This document shows, one piece after another, positions 26,103-35,607 of a stretch of 64,000 nucleotides of DNA. The stretch's first letter is position 1, and the number at the start of each line of letters is the position of its first letter. The notes under the pieces were generated by a model. That model was not told the DNA's origin. It did not search any database and was given only the letters and a program-made list of their open reading frames with translations. Source of the stretch: Exilibacterium sp. (GTDB lineage Bacteria > Pseudomonadota > Gammaproteobacteria > Pseudomonadales > Cellvibrionaceae); contig JANQMH010000063.1 in NCBI GenBank assembly GCA_028280195.1, positions 1 to 64,000 on the forward strand, written 5' to 3'. The position numbers and the translations under genes are program-made.

Positions 26103-26852
26103 ATGCATCAGCCCGGCCAACGGCCCTGGTCCCGCGAGGTTTTCGAGCAGCGCCTGCGCGCCCGGGGCGCGCTGTACCATATCCACCACCCGCTGCATAT
26201 CGCCATGAACAGCGGCCAGAGCAGCCCCGCACAGATTCGCGGCTGGGTGGCCAACCGTTACTACTACCAGATCAATATCCCCATCAAGGATGCCGCCGTG
26301 CTGGCCAACTGCGACAATCGCCAGGCGCGACGCCTGTGGGTGCAGCGTATTCTCGACCACGACGGCCGCGAGGGTGACAGCGGCGGCATCGAGGCCTGGC
26401 TGCGCCTGGGCGAAGCCTGCGGCCTGACCCGCGAGGAGATCGTCGATCAGCGCCACGTATTGCCGGGGGTGCGCTTCGCCGTGGATGCCTATGTGAATTT
26501 CGCCCGCCGGGCCAGCTGGCAGGAGGCCGCCTGCTCCTCGTTGACAGAGCTGTTTGCACCCGATATTCACCAGCGCCGCCTGGATACCTGGCCGCAGCAC
26601 TACCCCTGGATAGAAGCCGAGGGCTACCGGTATTTCCGCCAGCGCCTGGCGGAGGCGCGCCGCGATGTCGAGCACGGCCTGCAGGTGACACTGGCGTATT
26701 TTACCGACCGCCAGCAGCAGCAGCGCGCCCTGGATATACTGCAGTTCAAACTGGATATCCTCTGGACCATGCTCGATGCCATGACCATGGCCTATACACA
26801 CAACACACCGCCCTTTCACAACTGCCGCATGGAGACCGCCGATGGCGATTGA
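26103..26852 (+). CDS. pqqC: PqqC, pyrroloquinoline-quinone synthase
   Basis: A 249-residue cofactor-less oxidase that carries out the last ring closure and oxidation of PQQ. Recognisable blocks are [20 protein letters not shown] (~25-44), [18 protein letters not shown] (~48-65), ILDHDG and [10 protein letters not shown]-like [13 protein letters not shown]. It starts after GGAGAACAGTCAGT and overlaps pqqD by 11 bases. Confidence 0.95.
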   Translation: MHQPGQRPWSREVFEQRLRARGALYHIHHPLHIAMNSGQSSPAQIRGWVANRYYYQINIPIKDAAVLANCDNRQARRLWVQRILDHDGREGDSGGIEAWLRLGEACGLTREEIVDQRHVLPGVRFAVDAYVNFARRASWQEAACSSLTELFAPDIHQRRLDTWPQHYPWIEAEGYRYFRQRLAEARRDVEHGLQVTLAYFTDRQQQQRALDILQFKLDILWTMLDAMTMAYTHNTPPFHNCRMETADGD

Positions 26853-27153
26853 ACCGCACTGGGTGCCGGCGATCAGGCGCCAGTTTCGCCTGCAGTGGGA
26901 AGATGCCCAAAACTGCTTTGTGCTGCTGTACCCCGAGGGTATGGTCAAACTCAACGACAGCGCCGGGGAAATACTCTCGCGCTGCGACGGCCACAGCAAT
27001 GTCGGGGCAATTGTCGAGGAACTCGCCCGGCGCTTCCCCGAAGCGGAGAATATCGAGGCAGATATTCACGAGTTCCTGGCCGACGCCTATGACCGAGGCT
27101 GGTTCGAGGAAAAAGGCTGGTGCGAGGAAAAAGGCCGGTGCGAGCATGACTGA
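26842..27153 (+). CDS. pqqD: PqqD, PqqA chaperone
   Basis: A 103-residue member of the PqqD family, which binds PqqA and presents it to PqqE. Typical features are [20 protein letters not shown] (~12-31), [19 protein letters not shown] (~32-50) and a C-terminal helix. The C-terminus is extended by an internal repeat: an 18-bp unit repeats near 27098-27146 and gives [15 protein letters not shown]. It overlaps pqqE by eight bases. Confidence 0.92.
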   Translation: MAIEPHWVPAIRRQFRLQWEDAQNCFVLLYPEGMVKLNDSAGEILSRCDGHSNVGAIVEELARRFPEAENIEADIHEFLADAYDRGWFEEKGWCEEKGRCEHD

Positions 27154-28270
27154 CAGCCGGCCACCGCTGTGGCTGCTGGCCGAGCTGACCTACCGTTGCC
27201 CGCTGCAGTGCCCCTACTGTTCCAACCCACTGGATATGGCCGGCATCGACGCCGAGCTGGATACCGAATCCTGGTGCCGGGTAATGGCCGAGGCGCGCCG
27301 GCTCGGTGCGGCGCAACTCGGTTTCTCCGGCGGTGAGCCGCTGCTGCGCCCGGACCTGGAGACGCTGGTGGCGGAGGGGCGCCGGCTCGGCTACTACACC
27401 AACCTGATTACCTCGGCGGTCGGTATGAACAGCGCCCGGGTAGCCGCCCTGCGCGAAGCGGGCCTGGACCATATACAGATCAGTTTTCAGGCCAGCTCTG
27501 CCGAGCTGAACAATGCACTGGCCGGCAGTGACAAAGCCTTTGCGCAAAAGTGCGCCATGGCGGCCGAGGTCAAGCGCCAGGGTTACCCCATGGTGCTGAA
27601 CTTTGTCATCCACCGGCACAATATCGATCAGCTGGCGCAGATGCTCGAGCTGGCCACGGCCTTGCAGGCCGACTATGTAGAGCTGGCCAACGCCCAGTTC
27701 TACGGCTGGGCACTGCACAACCGCGAGCAGCTGTTGCCCTCGCGCGCGCAGCTGCAAAGGGCCGAAGCCACTGCCCGGGCCTACCGGGAAAAGCTCGGCA
27801 AAAAAATGCAGATCATTTTTGTGGTTCCCGATTACTACGAAAAGCGCCCCAAAGCCTGTATGAATGGCTGGGGCTCGATCTTTCTCACCATCGCGCCCGA
27901 CGGCACCGCCCTGCCCTGCCACAGCGCGGCGGTGCTGCCCATCGATTTCCCCAATGTCAAACAACACAGCATCGAGTATATCTGGCAGCATTCGCCCGGC
28001 TTTAACCATTTTCGCGGTAACCAGTGGATGCGCGAACCCTGCCGCAGCTGCCCGGAGCAGGCGCAGGACTTCGGCGGCTGCCGCTGCCAGGCCTATCTGC
28101 TGACCGGCGAGGCGGCCAACGCCGACCCGGTCTGCGACAAAAGCCCGCACCACCGGCAGATAGTGGATATCATTGCAGCGTCGCAGAGTGGCCAGAGCTG
28201 CCGCCACGATCTGCTGTTGCGCAATATGCGCAACTCGCGGGCGCTGCTGCGCGGGCGCCCGGGGTCATGA
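27146..28270 (+). CDS. pqqE: PqqE, radical SAM PqqA crosslinking enzyme
   Basis: A 374-residue radical SAM/SPASM enzyme that joins the Glu and Tyr side chains of PqqA. The radical SAM cluster motif is CPLQCPYC (C18, C22, C25), followed by [14 protein letters not shown] (~61-74). The C-terminal SPASM cysteines lie in [15 protein letters not shown] and [19 protein letters not shown] (~294-315). The ATG at 27146 is used; a longer reading overlaps pqqD in another frame. No pqqF/G protease is in the window. Confidence 0.94.
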   Translation: MTDSRPPLWLLAELTYRCPLQCPYCSNPLDMAGIDAELDTESWCRVMAEARRLGAAQLGFSGGEPLLRPDLETLVAEGRRLGYYTNLITSAVGMNSARVAALREAGLDHIQISFQASSAELNNALAGSDKAFAQKCAMAAEVKRQGYPMVLNFVIHRHNIDQLAQMLELATALQADYVELANAQFYGWALHNREQLLPSRAQLQRAEATARAYREKLGKKMQIIFVVPDYYEKRPKACMNGWGSIFLTIAPDGTALPCHSAAVLPIDFPNVKQHSIEYIWQHSPGFNHFRGNQWMREPCRSCPEQAQDFGGCRCQAYLLTGEAANADPVCDKSPHHRQIVDIIAASQSGQSCRHDLLLRNMRNSRALLRGRPGS

Positions 28271-28389
28271 CCCACCGTGGGGAATCCAGTGCATCGCCGG
28301 GGTAGCCGAGCGAAAGCTGGTTGGGCTCACAGCGTCCCACGCTATCCGCTTCCCAATCGCCAGCTCGCCTCAGCCACATCGCTCTACGG

Positions 28390-28449
28390 GGTAGTACCAA
28401 TAGACCGCGCAGTACGGGCACCGCATACTGACGGGGATCAAGGTACTAC
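28390..28449. promoter_or_regulatory. Inverted repeat upstream of receiver gene
   Basis: GTAGTACC at 28390-28397 and GGTACTAC at 28442-28449 are perfect 8-bp inverted copies about 44 bp apart, in the 195-bp gap after pqqE. They end 16 bp before the receiver gene. This may be a bipartite operator or a hairpin; no regulator can be named. Confidence 0.3.
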
Positions 28450-28465
28450 AAACGGGATATGAGCA

Positions 28466-28858
28466 GTGCCCCGTCTCAGCGACACCGTCTATATTGTCGA
28501 CCCGGACGAAGCCATTCGCGACGCCCTGACGACCCTATTGAGTACACTCAACATCCACGTGCTGTGCTACCCCGATGCTGAGACTTTTCTGCACTGCCAC
28601 AGCGCCAAAAATCTCAACCGGGGCTGCCTGCTGGTGGAAATCGACCTGCCAGCCATGAGTGGCCTGGCACTGCTGAAACAACTGCGCGCAGAGGGAGCGC
28701 GCCTGCCGATCGTCTTGCTGTCCAGCACCCAAGACCAGGCCATTGCCGATCGGGCACTGCAGGCCGGCGCCAATTGCGTGGCCGACAAACCGCTGGTCGA
28801 TAAGTTGTCGCTGCGGCGGCTGTTGTTGCTGCTCCGGCAGGTGCCCGCCGGGGGGTGA
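28466..28858 (+). CDS. Stand-alone atypical receiver domain
   Basis: A 130-residue protein consisting only of a CheY/FixJ-type receiver, with a GTG start. It aligns with the N-terminal half of the FixJ regulator upstream (VYIVDPDEAIRDALTTLL, ~8-25), but the phospho-acceptor aspartate is replaced by glutamate (E58, in CLLVEIDLPAMSG). The switch serine (VLLSSTQDQ) and lysine (ADKPL) remain. Such receivers are often phosphorylation-independent. It has no output domain and lies between pqqE and the convergent ethanolamine operon, so it may modulate the FixJ-type system. Confidence 0.72.
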   Translation: MPRLSDTVYIVDPDEAIRDALTTLLSTLNIHVLCYPDAETFLHCHSAKNLNRGCLLVEIDLPAMSGLALLKQLRAEGARLPIVLLSSTQDQAIADRALQAGANCVADKPLVDKLSLRRLLLLLRQVPAGG

Positions 28859-28881
28859 GTTGGGGGGAGTGCCACTACACT

Positions 28882-29436
28882 TCAGACCTTATCGCGCAGT
28901 ATCTCCTCACGCGGCTGCGGAATTACCACTTTCTCCACCAGCACACCTTTGTCGGCGATACGGGCCGTGCCCGCATCCACCGCCGCCGCCACCGCCGCCA
29001 CATCACCGGTAATGGTGACATAGCCCTTGCCGCCGATGGCCATGGCCAGATGCACATCGATCAGCTCCACCTCCGCGGCTTTGACCGCGGCGTCGGCAGC
29101 CTCGATAATCGATGCCACCGAAAAGGTCTCGATAATGCCCAGCGCCGCGGTCTGCGCTATGACCCGCGTGCCGCTGATGGCGGCAAATACCGAGGCGTGC
29201 ACATTGGGGATGAGCAACTCGTCGACAATGGTCTCGGCCCCGAGGTCCAGACCCGCCGCCATCGCCGCCTCCACCGCCGCCACATCGCCGGCCACCATCA
29301 CCATGAATTTTCCCGGGCAGATAGTGCGGTTAAACAGGATCTCGATATCGGCAGCTTTTAGCATGGCGTCGCCAACCGCATAGCCCTTGGCGATGGAGTT
29401 GAGTTCGATCATACCGATGGCGCTTTTGCTTTGCAT
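28882..29436 (-). CDS. pduT: PduT-like tandem BMC shell protein with Fe-S cysteine
   Basis: A 184-residue microcompartment shell protein with two BMC domains (~5-88, ~96-180). It closely follows propanediol PduT: GMIELNSIAKGYAVGDAM opens domain 1, C40 in RTICPGK corresponds to the pore cysteine that holds a [4Fe-4S] cluster, and domain 2 has ALGIIETFSVASIIEAAD. PduT trimers move electrons or clusters across the shell, with PduS as partner, and pduS is directly upstream. It is the last gene of the eut operon. Confidence 0.86.
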   Translation of the reverse strand: MQSKSAIGMIELNSIAKGYAVGDAMLKAADIEILFNRTICPGKFMVMVAGDVAAVEAAMAAGLDLGAETIVDELLIPNVHASVFAAISGTRVIAQTAALGIIETFSVASIIEAADAAVKAAEVELIDVHLAMAIGGKGYVTITGDVAAVAAAVDAGTARIADKGVLVEKVVIPQPREEILRDKV

Positions 29437-29492
29437 AACTGTGATCTCGATCGCAATGTGATTTCAACAGCACTGCGGCCCCAAAAAAGCCG

Positions 29493-30824
29493 CTACTGTC
29501 CCGCCTGAATTTCCACCCGCTCGCCCACGGCAGTGACAGTGCCGCCGATACTGGCGTGGGCGGGCACCCCGAGGGCAGCGGCCGCCGGCCTAGCAATAAT
29601 ATCGCCGGCGTCGACCCGGTCGCCCGGCTTTACCACTGCTGCGGGCGCAACACCGCTGCGGGCCTGCAGCGCGATGGCGACACGTGCGGGCTGCGTATCA
29701 AAGGCCAGCCAGTCAGCCGGCCGCCGGTCGTATTTCTCCAGCCCCAGGCGCCGCACCAGGCGCGCCGTGGGCACGCCGCGATACTCGCGCATAGCGTGCA
29801 CCGGCCGCACTTGCGCCTGCAGCTGCTGCGCAGTCTGCCACAGACCGTGGCTTTTCAGATCGCGCTTGGTCGCCACGCAGACATCGCGCGGGTTGAGTTG
29901 CTCCGGGCAGGCCCACAGGGTGCAGATATTGCACTCGCAACAGGCCTGAGCGTGTACCGACAGCGTTTCACTGGTGGCGCCGGTGGTCAGCAGCGAGCGC
30001 ATCACCAGATGGGGCTGAATCGGATAGCCGAGCAGATAGCGCGGGCACATTTCCGTGCACAGCGTGCACTGATCGCAGGCGGCCTTGCCGATACGCTTGA
30101 AGCGGCGCTCCGATTCCGAGCGCGTGGCTATGACCGCAGCGGTGCGCGGCAATACCAGCAGACCGCTGCTGGTAGAACCGATCGACAGGGAAAAATCGTC
30201 CACCACGCTGCCCATCATCGCACCGCCGTCGAGGATTACCGGATCGTCACAGCTCAGGGCCCCAGCCAGCGCCAGCACATCGCTGTAAACCATACCGATG
30301 GGCAGCCAGGCGGTAAACGGCCGCTCCACTTCCCCGTGCACAGTGACCATGGTGTGAGTGACAGGCCTGTCCTCGGCGGCCCGGCAAACGTTGACGATGG
30401 TCTCGACGTTCTGTACCAGCACACCGATATCTCTGGGCAAACCGCCGGCCGGAATACGCTGGCCGGTAATGTCGTACACCAGTTCATATTCGTCGCCGGC
30501 CGGATAGACATTCGGCATGATTTTCAAATCGATATTGTCGGGCAGCAGCGGGCGTATATGATCGATCGATGCGCGGTGTTTTTTCTTTAGCGCCAGCACG
30601 CCGCGCCCAGCGCCGGTATGTTGCATAAGCAGTTGCATGCCCTGCAGCAGCGGCCCGGTAAAATGCTGAATCACCATCTGGTCCTTATTCAGCAGCGGCT
30701 CGCATTCCGCGCCGTTGGCTATCAGCAGATCCGCGCGGCAGTCAATTTTTACATAGCAGGGAAAACCGGCGCCGCCGGCGCCCACCACACCCGCATTGCG
30801 CACCTGTTGTATCAAGTCACTCAT
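29493..30824 (-). CDS. pduS: PduS-like cobalamin reductase, RnfC-related
   Basis: A 443-residue flavin/Fe-S protein. The N-terminus VVGAGGAGFPCYVKID (~12-27) is the FMN/NADH block of RnfC/NuoF-like proteins. Two ferredoxin-type clusters are visible, CDQCTLCTEMCP and CCECNICTLWACP, and a barrel-sandwich hybrid domain ends the protein. PduS reduces cobalamin for adenosylation inside propanediol microcompartments. The ATG at 30824 follows GGAGGCGGATCG; the longer reading runs through the BMC gene. It overlaps that gene by eight bases. Confidence 0.86.
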   Translation of the reverse strand: MSDLIQQVRNAGVVGAGGAGFPCYVKIDCRADLLIANGAECEPLLNKDQMVIQHFTGPLLQGMQLLMQHTGAGRGVLALKKKHRASIDHIRPLLPDNIDLKIMPNVYPAGDEYELVYDITGQRIPAGGLPRDIGVLVQNVETIVNVCRAAEDRPVTHTMVTVHGEVERPFTAWLPIGMVYSDVLALAGALSCDDPVILDGGAMMGSVVDDFSLSIGSTSSGLLVLPRTAAVIATRSESERRFKRIGKAACDQCTLCTEMCPRYLLGYPIQPHLVMRSLLTTGATSETLSVHAQACCECNICTLWACPEQLNPRDVCVATKRDLKSHGLWQTAQQLQAQVRPVHAMREYRGVPTARLVRRLGLEKYDRRPADWLAFDTQPARVAIALQARSGVAPAAVVKPGDRVDAGDIIARPAAAALGVPAHASIGGTVTAVGERVEIQAGQ

Positions 30825-31104
30825 CGATCCGCCTCCACAGCGACAACCAGTCATCGAGACCATGGCCCGGCCTAGCGACAATATGTCGGGCCTGCAATTC
30901 GCCCAACCGCTCGGCCGCGGCGGCGCCGGCGGCGACGGCCGCCTGGCAGTCGGCCAGTTCGCCAATACACAGCAGCACCGTCAGGCCGGCGCCGGGCTGA
31001 TGGCGGCGCAGCAGCTCGACCCGCGCGGTTTTGACCATGGCATCGGCCGCTTCTATCGATGCGGTCAGGCCCAGGGTTTCGACAATGCCCAGGGATTTCT
31101 CCAT
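30817..31104 (-). CDS. BMC-H shell protein at eutK position
   Basis: A 95-residue single-domain shell protein: SLGIVETLGLTASIEAADAM (~4-23) and VKTARVELL are the standard BMC fold, but the later part (LLCIGELADCQAAVAAGAAA) differs from EutM/PduA, including the pore region. It sits where enteric operons carry eutK, yet lacks EutK's C-terminal nucleic-acid-binding domain. It abuts eutL by one base and overlaps pduS by eight. It may form a specialised hexamer. Confidence 0.78.
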   Translation of the reverse strand: MEKSLGIVETLGLTASIEAADAMVKTARVELLRRHQPGAGLTVLLCIGELADCQAAVAAGAAAAERLGELQARHIVARPGHGLDDWLSLWRRIDE

Positions 31105-31761
31105 TCAGATATCGATCGGTTGCGCCGCCACATCCAGCACCGCCTGCTGAAAGGCCTCGCAGGCAGCCTTACAGGCCGCCTGCGTGCCGGTCAGATAACC
31201 GCCGCCGAAGTTGGTTTCCGAGGGTGGCGCAAAAAACGCCGCCACCTCGACGGCGGCCGCCTTCAGCGCCGCATCCATGGCGAACATTGCCTCCAGCGGC
31301 GGCGCGATCAGGTAGGCCAGCGCCTGACCGCGCGGCACATTGCCCTCTTTCGACAAATAGCTGCCGCTGGCCGCTACCAGGTGGGCAAAAAAAGCCAGGC
31401 TGCCGTCCTCGTTGGCGGCCTTGAAACTGGCCTCCCCCTCGATCACTTCGCGCGCGCGCTGCAGCCCGGCGCGCACATCGGCGGGCCCGGGCCCGGCCAG
31501 TACACCGATAATCTCGCCCGACAGCGGTCCGGAGGCGTGCGCGGCACCGGCATAAAAGGAGCGCGCATACACCACTTCCACGGCGGCGGCCTTGGTGGCT
31601 TCGTCGAGCGCCACATAGGTCACGTCGTCGCTGTCGGCGGTGATCATACCGATACAGCGCTGGCTCTTGTCGAGCTTGAACTGCTCGGCCATCCCCCGGT
31701 CCACCGAGGCGATGACCCGGGTGGCAAGTACCGATGCCTTGATATCATCCAGTACACTCAT
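31105..31761 (-). CDS. eutL: EutL trimeric shell protein
   Basis: A 218-residue tandem-BMC (circularly permuted) shell protein, the same length as enteric EutL. Characteristic stretches are KLDKSQRCIGMITADSDDVT (~29-48), DEATKAAAVEVVYARSFYAG (~53-72), ASGPLSGEIIGVLAGP and ETNFGGGYLTGTQAACKAAC (~182-201). EutL forms trimers with a gated central pore for large molecules such as cofactors. A strong GGAGGA lies upstream of the ATG. Confidence 0.93.
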   Translation of the reverse strand: MSVLDDIKASVLATRVIASVDRGMAEQFKLDKSQRCIGMITADSDDVTYVALDEATKAAAVEVVYARSFYAGAAHASGPLSGEIIGVLAGPGPADVRAGLQRAREVIEGEASFKAANEDGSLAFFAHLVAASGSYLSKEGNVPRGQALAYLIAPPLEAMFAMDAALKAAAVEVAAFFAPPSETNFGGGYLTGTQAACKAACEAFQQAVLDVAAQPIDI

Positions 31762-31787
31762 GCTGTTTTCCTCCGAGCGTCGTTGTC

Positions 31788-31839
31788 ACTGACTGTTGTA
31801 ACTGACTGTTGTAACTGACTGTTGTAACTGACTGTTGTC
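31788..31839. repeat. Four 13-bp tandem repeats between eutC and eutL
   Basis: The unit ACTGACTGTTGTA is repeated four times without gaps (the last copy ends in C), filling half of the only sizeable gap inside the lower eut operon. It is followed by GACTGTCATAGCTGACAG. It looks like slipped-strand repeat DNA; it may also space ribosome loading. Confidence 0.85.
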
Positions 31840-31862
31840 ACCGACTGTCATAGCTGACAGCT

Positions 31863-32777
31863 CTAGCGTTTCAGCTTCAGCCCGCTGGCCTTCTGCTCGA
31901 GCATTTTGCGTGTCAGGTCGACGATCACCGCCGCCGCTTCCACCGGCGGCGTGCCGCCCTGATGAATATTGGCAATCACCATACGGTCCGACTCCACCGT
32001 CGCCTCGCCGGGCTGATAAACGCAGTAACAACTCAGGCTTTCGGACTGCCCCAGCCCGGGCCGCTCGCCGATCAGCAGCAGGTTGGCCTGCGCCTGCAGC
32101 AACTGGCCGATCTCGTCCTGGGCCTTTACCCGCCCGTAGCGCAGAAAGAAGGTGGTGCCGACATCGAAGCCGGCGTTTTCCAGCCCTTTCAGCAAGGGCG
32201 GTATGATTTCCTCCAGGTTGTGGGTGACCGCATCGGTACTCAAGCCGTCGGAGACCACCACCTGCACCTGTGGCGATTTTTTGCAGCGCTCGGCAATGGT
32301 TTTCCTGCCCGCCTCCGACAGCTGGCGCCCCAGGTCCGGGCGGGTCAGATACTCGCCTTTGTCCGCCGCGCGCGACTGCACTTCCCACAGATCGTGGGCA
32401 GCCAGCCACTCGGCGCTCACCTCTTTTACCACCGTATCCTTAGAGCGCGAATGGTCGGCAATAAAACGCAACAGCGAGATGGTGCGCGGCCGCGGCCCGG
32501 CGCGGCCCTGGCAGACCCGGGCGCGGGTCTGGCCGATCATATCGCTATTCACACTGTCGTTAACGGCCGTGCGAATACCGTTCCAGCGAATGAATTTTTC
32601 CAGGCTCAGATCTTCCAGCGGCGCCTTGTCGGCGCCGTTGCCGGCCTCGACCTCGACGCTGTTCGAACCGGGCGCCGCGGCCGGCTCCACGGCGGTTATC
32701 TGCCCCGGCGCAATCGCGGTTTCACCCAGTTCGCGCAATACCGAGTTGACGATGGTTTGAATTTTCTGCTCATCCAT
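31863..32777 (-). CDS. eutC: Ethanolamine ammonia-lyase small subunit
   Basis: A 304-residue EutC. With EutB it cleaves ethanolamine to acetaldehyde and ammonia using adenosylcobalamin. The N-terminal ~65 residues form a short helix plus a low-complexity linker, as in EutC proteins targeted to microcompartments. The catalytic part has [18 protein letters not shown] (~84-101), [10 protein letters not shown] (~174) and [20 protein letters not shown] (~236-255). The start MDEQKIQ at 32777 is chosen, 11 bp after eutB. Confidence 0.94.
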   Translation of the reverse strand: MDEQKIQTIVNSVLRELGETAIAPGQITAVEPAAAPGSNSVEVEAGNGADKAPLEDLSLEKFIRWNGIRTAVNDSVNSDMIGQTRARVCQGRAGPRPRTISLLRFIADHSRSKDTVVKEVSAEWLAAHDLWEVQSRAADKGEYLTRPDLGRQLSEAGRKTIAERCKKSPQVQVVVSDGLSTDAVTHNLEEIIPPLLKGLENAGFDVGTTFFLRYGRVKAQDEIGQLLQAQANLLLIGERPGLGQSESLSCYCVYQPGEATVESDRMVIANIHQGGTPPVEAAAVIVDLTRKMLEQKASGLKLKR

Positions 32778-32788
32778 TATCTGCGCCC

Positions 32789-34153
32789 TCACTCAAAAAA
32801 TATCGACGGATCGCCCGCCCGCGCCGTCATGCGGCCATTTTCCATCAGGCCCATGCCCTCCATCCAGACTTCGAACTCCGGCGCCGGCCGATAACCCAGC
32901 AGGCGCCGCGCCGTGGCGACATCGTGATAGCCGGTGGTCTGATAATTCAGCATGATATCGTCACCCATGGGCAGCGACATCACATAGTTGCAGCCTGCAG
33001 CCGCCAGCAATACGGTCAGGTTTTCATTGGAATTCTGGTCGGTGTCGGCGTGATTGGTATAGCAGGCGTCGCAGCCCATGGAGATGCCGGTCAACTTGCC
33101 CATAAAGTGATCTTCCAGCGCGGCGCGGGTTATCTGCTGGTGATTGAACAGGTATTCGGGCCCGATAAAACCCACTACGGTATTGACCAGGTGCGGCTTA
33201 TAGCGCCTGGCGAGACCGTATTTTCTCGCCTCGATGGTGACCTGATCGGCACCAAAATGTGCATTGGCCGACAGCGCCGTACCCTGCCCGGTTTCAAAAT
33301 ACATCATATTCGAGCCGGCCAGCCTGCAATAGTGCCGGCCCAGGTCATAGGCCTCGTCGAGCAGCTCCACGGTAATGCCAAACTCACCCAGGCCCTTTTC
33401 AGTGCCGGACAGGCTCTGGAAAATCAGCCCGGCGGGCGCGCCTTTTTCAATGGCTTCCATTTGATTGCTGACATGCGCCAGCACACAGGCCTGGGTGGGG
33501 ATCTGCCATTTATCGATCAGCTCCTGCAGGCCGTCGAGTATGCGCCGGGTGTTTTCCACCGATTCGGTCACCGGGTTGACCCCGATCACCGCATCGCCGC
33601 AGCCGTAGGCGAGGCCCTCGTAAGTCTGTACCAGAATACTGTCGACATCGTCGCGAGTATCGTTGGGCTGCAGCCGCGATGAGAACCGTCCCGGCAGGCC
33701 CACCGTGCAGTTGGCCTTGGAAATCACGTAGAGCTTTTTGGCCGCCACCATCAAATCCGCATTGGAGCAGATCTTACACACGGCGGCCACCATTTCAGAG
33801 GTGAGGCCTCTGCGCAGGCGCTCGTAGTCCTCGTGCGAGGGGCCGTCATCGAGGATATACTCGCGCAGTTCACTCACTGTCCAATGCCTGATGTCCTCGT
33901 AGACGCTGCGGTTTACCGCATCCTGAATCACCCGGGTAACCACATCCTGCTCGTAGGGCACCACCGGGTTTTCCCGCAGCGTCTGCAGGCGCATTTCGCT
34001 CAGCACCTGTTTGGCGGCAACCCGTTGCTGTGCGGTTTCCGCGGCAATACCCGCCAGCACATCGCCGGAGCGCAATTCGTTGGCCTTGGCCAGCACATCC
34101 TTGACATCGCGAAACTGGTAGCTCTGGCCAAACAGTGTTGTCTTCAGTTGCAT
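32789..34153 (-). CDS. eutB: Ethanolamine ammonia-lyase large subunit
   Basis: A 454-residue EutB, the catalytic TIM-barrel subunit; enteric EutB is the same length. Recognisable parts include [20 protein letters not shown] (~14-33), [20 protein letters not shown] (~161-180), the substrate-site strand GVNPVTES and [20 protein letters not shown] (~360-379). It binds B12 together with EutC. It lies between the reactivase gene eutA and eutC. Confidence 0.96.
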   Translation of the reverse strand: MQLKTTLFGQSYQFRDVKDVLAKANELRSGDVLAGIAAETAQQRVAAKQVLSEMRLQTLRENPVVPYEQDVVTRVIQDAVNRSVYEDIRHWTVSELREYILDDGPSHEDYERLRRGLTSEMVAAVCKICSNADLMVAAKKLYVISKANCTVGLPGRFSSRLQPNDTRDDVDSILVQTYEGLAYGCGDAVIGVNPVTESVENTRRILDGLQELIDKWQIPTQACVLAHVSNQMEAIEKGAPAGLIFQSLSGTEKGLGEFGITVELLDEAYDLGRHYCRLAGSNMMYFETGQGTALSANAHFGADQVTIEARKYGLARRYKPHLVNTVVGFIGPEYLFNHQQITRAALEDHFMGKLTGISMGCDACYTNHADTDQNSNENLTVLLAAAGCNYVMSLPMGDDIMLNYQTTGYHDVATARRLLGYRPAPEFEVWMEGMGLMENGRMTARAGDPSIFFE

Positions 34154-34176
34154 AACATACCCCCTTATGCGCGTCT

Positions 34177-35607
34177 TTAGGCGGGAAAGGCCAGCGACTT
34201 GACCGTCAGCGGCACCACTTCGCCGCCAAACAGGCCCTGGCCGATATCGATATAATCACCTTCCCGCACGTTTACCTCATCGATTACCACCAGTTGCTGT
34301 GGATCGATCAGCGGTTGCAGTTCCATACCCAGCACCTTGCCGAGATCGTTTTGCGTTACCACCACCGCCAGTGCTGTGCGATCGCCGTGCCGCCGGTAAA
34401 AATCGGCCAGCTGCGCGGCCGTATGGCTGATGGCCTGGTAGCGCACCGGCATACTGGCATCGAAAGCGATGGCATAGCGTTCGCTGTGCAATTGCAGATC
34501 CATTCGCCGTGCCGCCGCCAGGGTCTGCCCGCAGATATCCGGCTGTGGCTGCAGCCAGTCGATGTTCGGTTGCACGATGGGTATGTTTCTGATCGGCAGC
34601 TGCGCGGTATTGAGCCAGATGGAACTGCCCGACAGCGACAGGGTATAGGCGCCGGCGCCGATCACCGTCGCCTGCAGCGTATGCTTGGGCTCGAGAATAT
34701 TCAGCTGCGCCAGCCCGGTGTTGCCGGCCAGGCTGGCGGCCAGCTGTACACCGATATCGCGCCATGTAAAAGCCTGCAGTTGCTGCCGGCGCAGCTGGTA
34801 GTAGGCCGCGCCGATACCGCCGCTGAGAAAAACCGCATCGAAGTGCTGCCGCGGCTGCAATGCCGGGGTCATCAGCAAGGCGCGGCACAGTGGCGAGAGA
34901 TCGGTACCGATGACCTCGACAATCAACTCGCCCATGCGCCGGGCAAGCTGTTGCAGCCTGGCCGTATCCAGCTCAGCGGCGCCGACAGCAGCGCCGAACA
35001 CCTCATCGATTACCGCGCGCGCCGGCCCGTGTATCGCCGTAACCGCGCCGCCGCCATCGGTTTCGATCAGATGGCCGCCGATATTGAGACAGGCGGTATC
35101 AACTACCCTGCCCCGATCGAATACCACATAGTTGCTGGTGCCGCCGCCGATATCGATATTCAGTACCCGGGCGCGCTGCCGCCTGGAGTATTCACCGGCT
35201 CCGCTGCCGCGCCCGGCGATAACCGATTCGAGATTGGGCCCGGCGGTGGCGACGACAAAGTCCCCCAGGCTTTCGGCCAGCGCCATTACCGCGGCGCGGG
35301 CATTTTCCGCCTTGGAGGTTTCACCGGTAATGATGATCGCCCCGGTCTCCACCGCGGCGCGATCCAGGCCCGCCGCGGCAAACTGCCGGTCGACAAAGGC
35401 CTGCAGGCCGCCGCTATCGACACAGCCGCCGGCGTCCAGCGGCGTGCGGCAGACCGGGCTCTGGAAGACAATATCGCGTTCGACAAACTCGTAGCGCGGC
35501 ACCTGCACCACCGGTGCGCGGTTGACCAGCGTCAGGCGCGAAAAAATGACCTGGGTGGTGGTAGTGCCGATATCGATACCGACACTGTAAATACTTTTAC
35601 GATTCAC
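34177..35607 (-). CDS. eutA: EutA, ethanolamine ammonia-lyase reactivase
   Basis: A 476-residue actin-fold ATPase that removes damaged cobalamin from EutBC. The ATP-binding loops are VGIDIGTTTTQVIFSRL (~9-25) and LNIDIGGGTSNYVVFDRG (~148-165), and a C-terminal segment LSGGIGAAYY (~258) completes the fold. It overlaps the end of eutH by 11 bases and is followed 23 bp later by eutB. Confidence 0.93.
   Translation of the reverse strand: MNRKSIYSVGIDIGTTTTQVIFSRLTLVNRAPVVQVPRYEFVERDIVFQSPVCRTPLDAGGCVDSGGLQAFVDRQFAAAGLDRAAVETGAIIITGETSKAENARAAVMALAESLGDFVVATAGPNLESVIAGRGSGAGEYSRRQRARVLNIDIGGGTSNYVVFDRGRVVDTACLNIGGHLIETDGGGAVTAIHGPARAVIDEVFGAAVGAAELDTARLQQLARRMGELIVEVIGTDLSPLCRALLMTPALQPRQHFDAVFLSGGIGAAYYQLRRQQLQAFTWRDIGVQLAASLAGNTGLAQLNILEPKHTLQATVIGAGAYTLSLSGSSIWLNTAQLPIRNIPIVQPNIDWLQPQPDICGQTLAAARRMDLQLHSERYAIAFDASMPVRYQAISHTAAQLADFYRRHGDRTALAVVVTQNDLGKVLGMELQPLIDPQQLVVIDEVNVREGDYIDIGQGLFGGEVVPLTVKSLAFPA

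Noticed and set aside
28866-28877. B12-box-like GTGCCACTAC near the end of pduT
   Set aside because: It is downstream of the converging genes, lacks the surrounding fold, and cannot act as a leader for either.
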